From JALYGK01 sp036259835 (GTDB taxonomy: Bacteria > Actinomycetota > UBA4738): a stretch of 8,784 bases of DNA. Shown here in pieces: positions 5,652 to 8,784 of the stretch. The translations under genes and the position numbers were made by a program. How positions within the stretch are numbered: position 1 is the first letter of the stretch; every line of letters begins with the position of its first letter. The notes below the pieces were generated by a model. The model was not told the DNA's origin. It searched no databases and saw nothing but the letters and a program-made list of their open reading frames with translations. The DNA is taken from contig DATABA010000028.1 of the NCBI GenBank assembly GCA_036259835.1, positions 1-8,784 on the forward strand. The letters run 5' to 3'.

Positions 5652-5987
5652 CTATCGCTTGGGCGGGAGGGAGCGCGCATAGCCGACGCCGAGCCGTACC
5701 CACCTGGCGAGCTCCCGCTTGGTGCGGACGTCGTCCGAGGCGACCCGGAGCCATCCCTGCATCGGCCGGCCGCGCATTTCCATGGGGCGAGCGCCGGTCG
5801 TGGCGACGAGCTTCTCTGACTGCGCTGGGTCCACTCGAACCAACAATCCGCCTTGGCCGCTTGCCGCGACGGCCATGTTTCCACCAATTAGAAATGCGAG
5901 CCCACCAAACATCTTCTTCTCGGTCGGACGGGTCTCGTCACCGATCAACTCACGAATGCGATCCGCGAGTTCGTCGTCGTACGCCAT
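5652..5987 (-). CDS. TfoX N-terminal-domain protein, copy 2
   Basis: This is the second 111-aa stand-alone TfoX_N protein, on the same strand as copy 1 and with start codons 3697 bp apart. It carries the same blocks: MFGGLAFLIGGNMAVAA (26-42), LLVRVDPAQSEKLVATTGA (48-66) and MEMRGRPMQGWLRV (69-82). It has no C-terminal TfoX domain. The 13 substitutions relative to copy 1 are spread out and mostly conservative, with several at the extreme C-terminus, which suggests both copies are under selection. An in-frame ATG at 6020 would add 11 residues without homology; the ATG at 5987 matches copy 1 and has TAGGAT 8 nt upstream. The gene lies tail to tail with the M48 gene (68-bp gap) and head to head with the VOC gene. 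Cellular role is unknown. Confidence 0.93.
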   Translation of the reverse strand: MAYDDELADRIRELIGDETRPTEKKMFGGLAFLIGGNMAVAASGQGGLLVRVDPAQSEKLVATTGARPMEMRGRPMQGWLRVASDDVRTKRELARWVRLGVGYARSLPPKR

Positions 5988-5995
5988 GAAAAAGA

Positions 5996-6001
5996 ATCCT
6001 A
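5996..6001 (-). promoter_or_regulatory. Putative -10 element of TfoX copy 2
   Basis: TAGGAT on the minus strand, 8 nt before the ATG, is the counterpart of TACGAT before copy 1. Similarity between the two copies ends just upstream of this point. Confidence 0.4.
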
Positions 6002-6066
6002 CGCCGCGACCCGTCGGCATACCCTGCCGTGGCGAGCGCCGCCCAGGGCGTTAGGAGTGGGCGCTG

Positions 6067-6080
6067 GTGGTTCGAACCAC
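6067..6080. promoter_or_regulatory. 14-bp perfect palindrome in a divergent intergenic region
   Basis: GTGGTTCGAACCAC is a perfect inverted repeat within the 223-bp gap between TfoX copy 2 and the VOC gene. It could be an operator, or a 4-bp stem with a 6-nt loop if transcribed. No known site is recognised. The rest of the gap (5988-6197) shows no gene, although the 3' part of the palindrome region loosely resembles a tRNA T-arm. Confidence 0.3.
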
Positions 6081-6197
6081 GGACCGCCGCGTTGTTAAGA
6101 CCGAAGAAGACCGTCCTTTACCAGCGACGATCCGGGATGCCGAGGTCCGAGCGACAACGGTTGCTCCTAGGCGACTTTGGGGATGACTTGAGCGGAA

Positions 6198-6203
6198 AAG
6201 GAG
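6198..6203 (+). promoter_or_regulatory. Shine-Dalgarno of the VOC gene
   Basis: AAGGAG lies 7 nt before the ATG at 6211. It has ideal spacing and decides the start. Confidence 0.75.
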
Positions 6204-6210
6204 CGCGCGA

Positions 6211-6576
6211 ATGGAGGGTAATCACTTTCACGTCTTCGTCCGGGACCTGTCCGGCGCGTTGGCCTGGTTCGGTCGCGTCTGGGCAGCCGAGCCGACCTAT
6301 CGGGAAGATCGCATGGCGGTCCTCCCGTTTGGCCCGATCCTATTGGTCCTCGACCAAGACCAGGAGGAAACGTTCACAACGATCGGATACGCCAGCGCCA
6401 ACTGCGATGCCGACTTCCGAACAGTTGTTAGTCGCGGTGCCGAGGTGATCGAGGAGCCGGCCGATCGGAGCTGGGGAGTGCGGGTTGCGTATCTCAGGGG
6501 ACCAGGCCGCATCATCCTTGAACTGGAAGAGGAGTTGCCCAGAGCCGATGTGGACAGCAGCGTTCCGGGAACCTGA
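6211..6576 (+). CDS. VOC-family (glyoxalase/bleomycin-resistance fold) protein
   Basis: This 121-aa protein has the paired beta-alpha-beta-beta-beta layout of the vicinal oxygen chelate superfamily. The first module has FHVFVRDLSGALAWFGRVW (6-24) and MAVLPFGPILLVLDQD (35-50). The second has CDADFRTVVSRGAEVIEEP (65-83), WGVRVAYLRGPGRIILELEE (88-107). His7 and Glu104 or Glu106 occupy usual metal-ligand positions, but the mid-protein ligand that is often His or Gln/Glu is not obvious (GYASANC at 59-65). The metal set may therefore be incomplete. Members include lyases, dioxygenases and antibiotic-binding proteins; the substrate cannot be assigned. It starts from a strong Shine-Dalgarno, is divergent from TfoX copy 2 and converges on the M23 gene. 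Cytoplasmic. Confidence 0.88.
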   Translation: MEGNHFHVFVRDLSGALAWFGRVWAAEPTYREDRMAVLPFGPILLVLDQDQEETFTTIGYASANCDADFRTVVSRGAEVIEEPADRSWGVRVAYLRGPGRIILELEEELPRADVDSSVPGT

Positions 6577-6647
6577 CGCGACCATTCGTTCCAGGGCGGC
6601 GAGGCTCAACTGCCTACGAGGCGCGCTGTCCACCCGAAAAATCTTTT

Positions 6648-6686
6648 GTGGCACAGCATGTCCCTCATGTGGCACGTAGGTGGCAC
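6648..6686 (+). repeat. Three direct copies of GTGGCAC
   Basis: GTGGCAC occurs at 6648, 6669 and 6680. The start-to-start distances of 21 and 11 bp are near multiples of one helical turn. They lie in the 179-bp convergent gap between VOC and M23 genes, which otherwise holds no gene I can support. They might be binding or recombination arm sites; function is unknown. Confidence 0.35.
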
Positions 6687-6710
6687 GCCGTCGGTGATCG
6701 ACCAGTCACG

Positions 6711-6732
6711 GGAAGCCTGCTCACGCGCTTCC
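6711..6732 (-). terminator. Possible hairpin terminator after the M23 gene
   Basis: GGAAGC/GCTTCC can pair as a 6-bp stem around a 10-nt loop, 23 bp beyond the M23 stop codon. There is no T-run on the minus strand, so it may be only a transcript-end stabiliser or chance. Confidence 0.22.
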
Positions 6733-6755
6733 TTACTCGCAGGGGAGTGGCGGGC

Positions 6756-8213
6756 CTAGCAGACTTCGTTCAGATAGGAGTACGGACTGACGGCGCTGCC
6801 GTTGCCTGGATGCCACTCGAAGTGGTTGTGCGGCGACGTTCCTCTCGCGTTTCCGGTGTTGCCGACGTAGCCGATGATGGTCCCCGCCGACACATTGCCC
6901 AGCGTTCCGATTCGCGAGAGATGTGCGTTGTAGACGTACCCCTTCTCGCCATAGACCTTTACGGCGATCCCGCCCAATCCGTTGGAAGCCTGGGAAGCCG
7001 TCCCCGGAAACGGCGCTCGGATTGGCGTCCCGTGTGGGGCAAAGATGTCATTGCCCTGGTGAGTTCGCCCGCCGGACCGCGGCGCGCCGAAGTCGTCCGT
7101 ATAGGCCCTCGGCTGGTCCACTGGGCAGACGTGGAAGACGGTGCCGGCGGAACGTGAGGACGCAGTGCGTTTGGTCTGGGGCTTCGCGGTCGGCTCGTCG
7201 GTGGGCTTCGTTTGAGCCTGCGGAGTCGGCTGGGTGGTCGGCTCGGTCTCAAGCTGCGGGGTCGGCTCGAGTGTTGGCTCTGCGGTGGGCTCCGGCTGAA
7301 CCTGTGGGGTTGACTTGGCGCTGGGCTCGGGAGTGGGCTCCGCCTGAGTCTGAGGGGTCGGCTCGGGAGTGGGCTCCGCCTGAGTCTGAGGGGTCGACTC
7401 GGCAATGACACCGCCCTGGTCCTCGGGGCGGAGCAGACGAGGCAAGCTCGCTGTGGCTTGCTGCGTCACGGGGCGAGACGAACCCACGATGGCCTGCGTG
7501 GCCGCCCGTGCCAGCTGGCGCGCCTTCTGAATCTCCCGTTTGCGTTTGGCGTCGAGCTCCCCAATCAGCTCCTCAGCTGCCTGTCTGTCCACATCCAGCT
7601 GACGAATCACAATCGCCTGACCTTCAAATCGCTGCTGCAATCTGGCCGCCTGAATCCTGAGGTCGCTTCGCTCTGCGGAGTGGGCTCTCGCGAGTTCGTC
7701 CAGATGGTCTCGCCGATGCTTGAGCCGAGCCGCCAATGCCTCAGCGCGCTCGATCACGTCCCGATCGCTTTCCGTTGCTCTCTCGATGATTTCAACGCGG
7801 GTACTCAAGTCATAGAGCGATGTGAAATCGAGAAGCACCGATAGCTCGGGAGCGCCGCCAGTCTGGAACATTTCACGGACGCGCTCGTCGAGCTGGCGTT
7901 GATGGACCCACACTCGCGTCCGCGTTTTCGCCATCGCCCGACGGACTCTTTCCGACTCCTGCTGGATCAATGCGATTGTCGATTCCACCTGGTTCATCTG
8001 CGCGACGATCGCATTCGCCTCCGCGCGAAGCGCCGCCAATCGGTCGCGCCCCGTGGTGATGCGCTCTTCAAGTGCGCGAAGGTTGGCCCTGGCGGCTTCC
8101 AATGCGGTTTTGGTGTTCGCTGTGGCGGGAAGCACCATGACAGCGAGGCTGCCAGCGACGAGCCCGGCGGCAATGGCAAATGGGCGACGGAACGCGGGCG
8201 AACGACACCACAT
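6756..8213 (-). CDS. Secreted coiled-coil M23-family peptidoglycan endopeptidase
   Basis: This 485-aa protein combines four parts. A signal peptide is at 1 to about 32 (basic RRPFAIAAG, hydrophobic core, LPATA before the likely cleavage site). A long coiled coil at about 35-240 is rich in Ala/Glu/Arg, with a VWVHQRQLDERVREMFQTGG segment at 101-120 of the type found in NlpC- and EnvC-like cell-wall hydrolases. A Pro/Thr/Gln/Glu-rich linker spans about 270-350. The C-terminal M23 (LytM) domain at about 357-485 has all zinc and catalytic residues: HQGND (H385, D389), H431, and HNH (H462, H464). It should cleave peptide crosslinks of peptidoglycan outside the membrane, probably in cell separation or wall remodelling, with the coiled coil as a regulatory or partner-binding region. 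The start is supported by AGGAGGG 11 nt upstream. The gene is monocistronic in appearance. Confidence 0.95.
   Translation of the reverse strand: MWCRSPAFRRPFAIAAGLVAGSLAVMVLPATANTKTALEAARANLRALEERITTGRDRLAALRAEANAIVAQMNQVESTIALIQQESERVRRAMAKTRTRVWVHQRQLDERVREMFQTGGAPELSVLLDFTSLYDLSTRVEIIERATESDRDVIERAEALAARLKHRRDHLDELARAHSAERSDLRIQAARLQQRFEGQAIVIRQLDVDRQAAEELIGELDAKRKREIQKARQLARAATQAIVGSSRPVTQQATASLPRLLRPEDQGGVIAESTPQTQAEPTPEPTPQTQAEPTPEPSAKSTPQVQPEPTAEPTLEPTPQLETEPTTQPTPQAQTKPTDEPTAKPQTKRTASSRSAGTVFHVCPVDQPRAYTDDFGAPRSGGRTHQGNDIFAPHGTPIRAPFPGTASQASNGLGGIAVKVYGEKGYVYNAHLSRIGTLGNVSAGTIIGYVGNTGNARGTSPHNHFEWHPGNGSAVSPYSYLNEVC
7324..7396 (-). repeat. Perfect 36-bp tandem repeat in the M23 linker
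   Basis: Two identical 36-bp units (7324-7359 and 7360-7395) encode two copies of TPQTQAEPTPEP (residues about 274-297). More diverged units of the same period follow toward residue 345 (TPQVQPEPTAEP, TPQLETEPTTQP, TPQAQTKPTDEP). The perfect copy number is two, so expansion looks recent. Confidence 0.85.
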
Positions 8214-8224
8214 CGTGAAGGCTT

Positions 8225-8231
8225 CCCTCCT
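8225..8231 (-). promoter_or_regulatory. Shine-Dalgarno of the M23 gene
   Basis: AGGAGGG on the minus strand, 11 nt before the ATG at 8213. It is a strong core with long spacing. Confidence 0.55.
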
Positions 8232-8282
8232 GTGGAATCGGGGAGAACAGACTGACGTGCGTCGAGGCCCGGTTCAAAAATC

Positions 8283-8411
8283 TCACCGATGAAATTCGCC
8301 CCTCAGGGACAGGCAGCCGGGGTCATGACCGAGGGGATTCTGGCCTCCGGGGTTCGGTTCAGTGACGAAGCCATCCAGCGACATCGAGATTTCGGCCGTG
8401 ACCTTGCCCAC
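8283..8411 (-). pseudogene. Truncated dihydrofolate-reductase/RibD-C family gene (N-terminal relic)
   Basis: A 42-codon frame on the minus strand encodes MGKVTAEISMSLDGFVTEP followed by NPGGQNPLG. This is the characteristic first strand and loop of the bacterial dihydrofolate reductase (RibD C-terminal) family. These proteins are normally about 190-210 residues, so roughly four fifths is missing. After NPLG the expected DGGERLHEW-type continuation is replaced by unrelated HDPGCLSLRGEFHR and a TGA. The other two frames downstream do not restore it. The start is GTG with a GGGAGGG Shine-Dalgarno 4 nt away (8416-8422); the frame remains open back to an ATG at 8447. It is interpreted as a decayed gene whose 3' part was deleted, leaving it just upstream of the M23 gene in the same orientation. 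It could still be translated as a short peptide. Confidence 0.65.
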
Positions 8412-8577
8412 CGCACCCTCCCTCTCGGAGGCGTCGATCGCGCCCATCGTGACTCTCGTGTGTCACATCTGTAGCACGGCCATCCCGGCGCCAGTCGGAC
8501 AACTGAATTCGTCGTAGTCGACGAGCCGAGTTCCACTAACATCGATGACGTTCTTCAGCCAAAACTATTTGATTCGT
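8412..8577. other. Gap with no intact gene; possible C-terminal coding relic
   Basis: No intact gene is seen here. On the minus strand a 33-codon open stretch (8466-8564, ending in TGA at 8463-8465) reads KNVIDVSGTRLVDYDEF and on to GAGMAVLQM, with mostly G/C third positions. It has no start codon near its beginning and is bounded upstream by TAG. It may be the tail of a lost gene, or chance. Confidence 0.3.
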
Positions 8578-8784
8578 ATGACCCGTCCGTTTCCTCGACC
8601 CTACGCCGGCGTCAATGACTTGAGGCGTATGCAGGCTGCCGTAGAGAACGCATTCGACCAAACCTGGTTAAGAGTCGGTGATTTAGCGTGGCTGGCGCGC
8701 CATCACACCCACCGTGAGCTCTCTCTCGATATCCGTCTATGGGAGGATGACCGTGGTGAGGTGATCGGCTGGACTTTCTTCCAG
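8578..8784 (+). CDS. GNAT-like N-acetyltransferase, N-terminal part (cut by window end)
   Basis: The first 69 codons of a gene run off the right edge. The product begins MTRPFPRPYAGVNDLRRMQ, a beta strand plus helix typical of GNAT proteins. It continues with VGDLAWLARHH (33-43) and LDIRLWEDDRGEVIGWTFF (50-68). The (I/L)RLWED..GEVVGW pattern is the usual beta2-beta3 hairpin of GNAT acetyltransferases found in high-GC bacteria. The acetyl-CoA-binding (Q/R)xxGx(G/A) loop lies beyond the window, so activity and substrate cannot be judged. No Shine-Dalgarno is visible. TATTTG lies 6 nt before the ATG and may be an imperfect leaderless -10. It is divergent from the M23 gene and the DHFR-family relic. 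Confidence 0.72.
   Translation, partial: MTRPFPRPYAGVNDLRRMQAAVENAFDQTWLRVGDLAWLARHHTHRELSLDIRLWEDDRGEVIGWTFFQ

Noticed and set aside
6056..6130. tRNA-like stretch on the minus strand (GGTTCGAACC, AGCGCCCAC end, TTAACAA)
   Set aside because: The T-loop spacing is 6 rather than 7, the T-stem and anticodon stem do not pair, and no matching 5' acceptor strand GGGCGCT is present.
6649..6690. Sigma-54 promoter suggested by TGGCAC
   Set aside because: No TTGCA/T at the required 5-bp spacing after any of the three TGGCAC cores, and the location is between convergent gene ends.
6648..7157. 169-codon plus-strand frame covering the M23 domain in antisense
   Set aside because: Antisense to the catalytic M23 domain with intact active-site residues; no motif of its own.
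8289..8474. 61-codon plus-strand frame (MKFAPQGQAAG...)
   Set aside because: It is antisense to the DHFR-family relic, which has a far more specific match; no Shine-Dalgarno.
1..8784. CRISPR arrays, insertion sequences, transposases, toxin-antitoxin or phage-defence operons
   Set aside because: No regular repeat-spacer structure, transposase motifs, terminal inverted repeats or recognisable defence domains were found on either strand.

Overview
The window is GC-rich bacterial DNA in which genes are short, closely packed and on both strands. It most resembles an actinobacterium or similar high-GC soil lineage (Actinomycetota; inferred, not proven). The reasons are the protein families present and the mixed start signals. 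Some genes have a clear Shine-Dalgarno. Others have none but carry a TANNNT hexamer 6-8 nt before the start codon, the pattern of leaderless transcripts. No CRISPR array, insertion sequence, rRNA or functional tRNA was seen.

Layout: 79-1945 (+) holds a small zf-TFIIB-type zinc-ribbon protein and a full-length FAD-binding oxidase of the alkyldihydroxyacetonephosphate-synthase-like family. A TfoX-N-terminal-domain protein (1955-2290, -) meets it tail to tail. A 60-aa putative zinc-binding protein (2461-2643, +) then converges on a cold-shock protein (2754-2960, -), with a strong hairpin terminator between them. Upstream of csp on the minus strand is a pair of small conserved-looking proteins (3126-3323 and 3338-3556), probably cotranscribed. 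Next come a SAM-dependent methyltransferase (3673-4368, -) and a divergent membrane M48 metalloprotease (4444-5583, +). A second TfoX-N protein (5652-5987, -), 88% identical to the first, follows, then a VOC/glyoxalase-fold protein (6211-6576, +). A secreted coiled-coil M23 peptidoglycan peptidase (6756-8213, -) has a Pro/Thr-rich linker containing a tandem DNA repeat. The window ends with a relic of a dihydrofolate-reductase/RibD-C family gene (8283-8411, -) and the start of a GNAT-like acetyltransferase (8578 onward, +).

The genes do not form one evident pathway. Apart from the 72-aa/65-aa pair, the units look independently expressed: convergent or divergent neighbours with their own start signals. 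The M23 protein and the M48 protease act at the envelope; csp and the small charged or zinc-binding proteins are probably nucleic-acid or stress related; the rest are housekeeping or accessory enzymes. I see no clear undescribed multi-gene system. The items most worth following are the conserved-looking 72-aa/65-aa pair, the TfoX paralogue pair with matching core promoters, the truncated DHFR-family relic, and the repeat-bearing linker of the M23 hydrolase.
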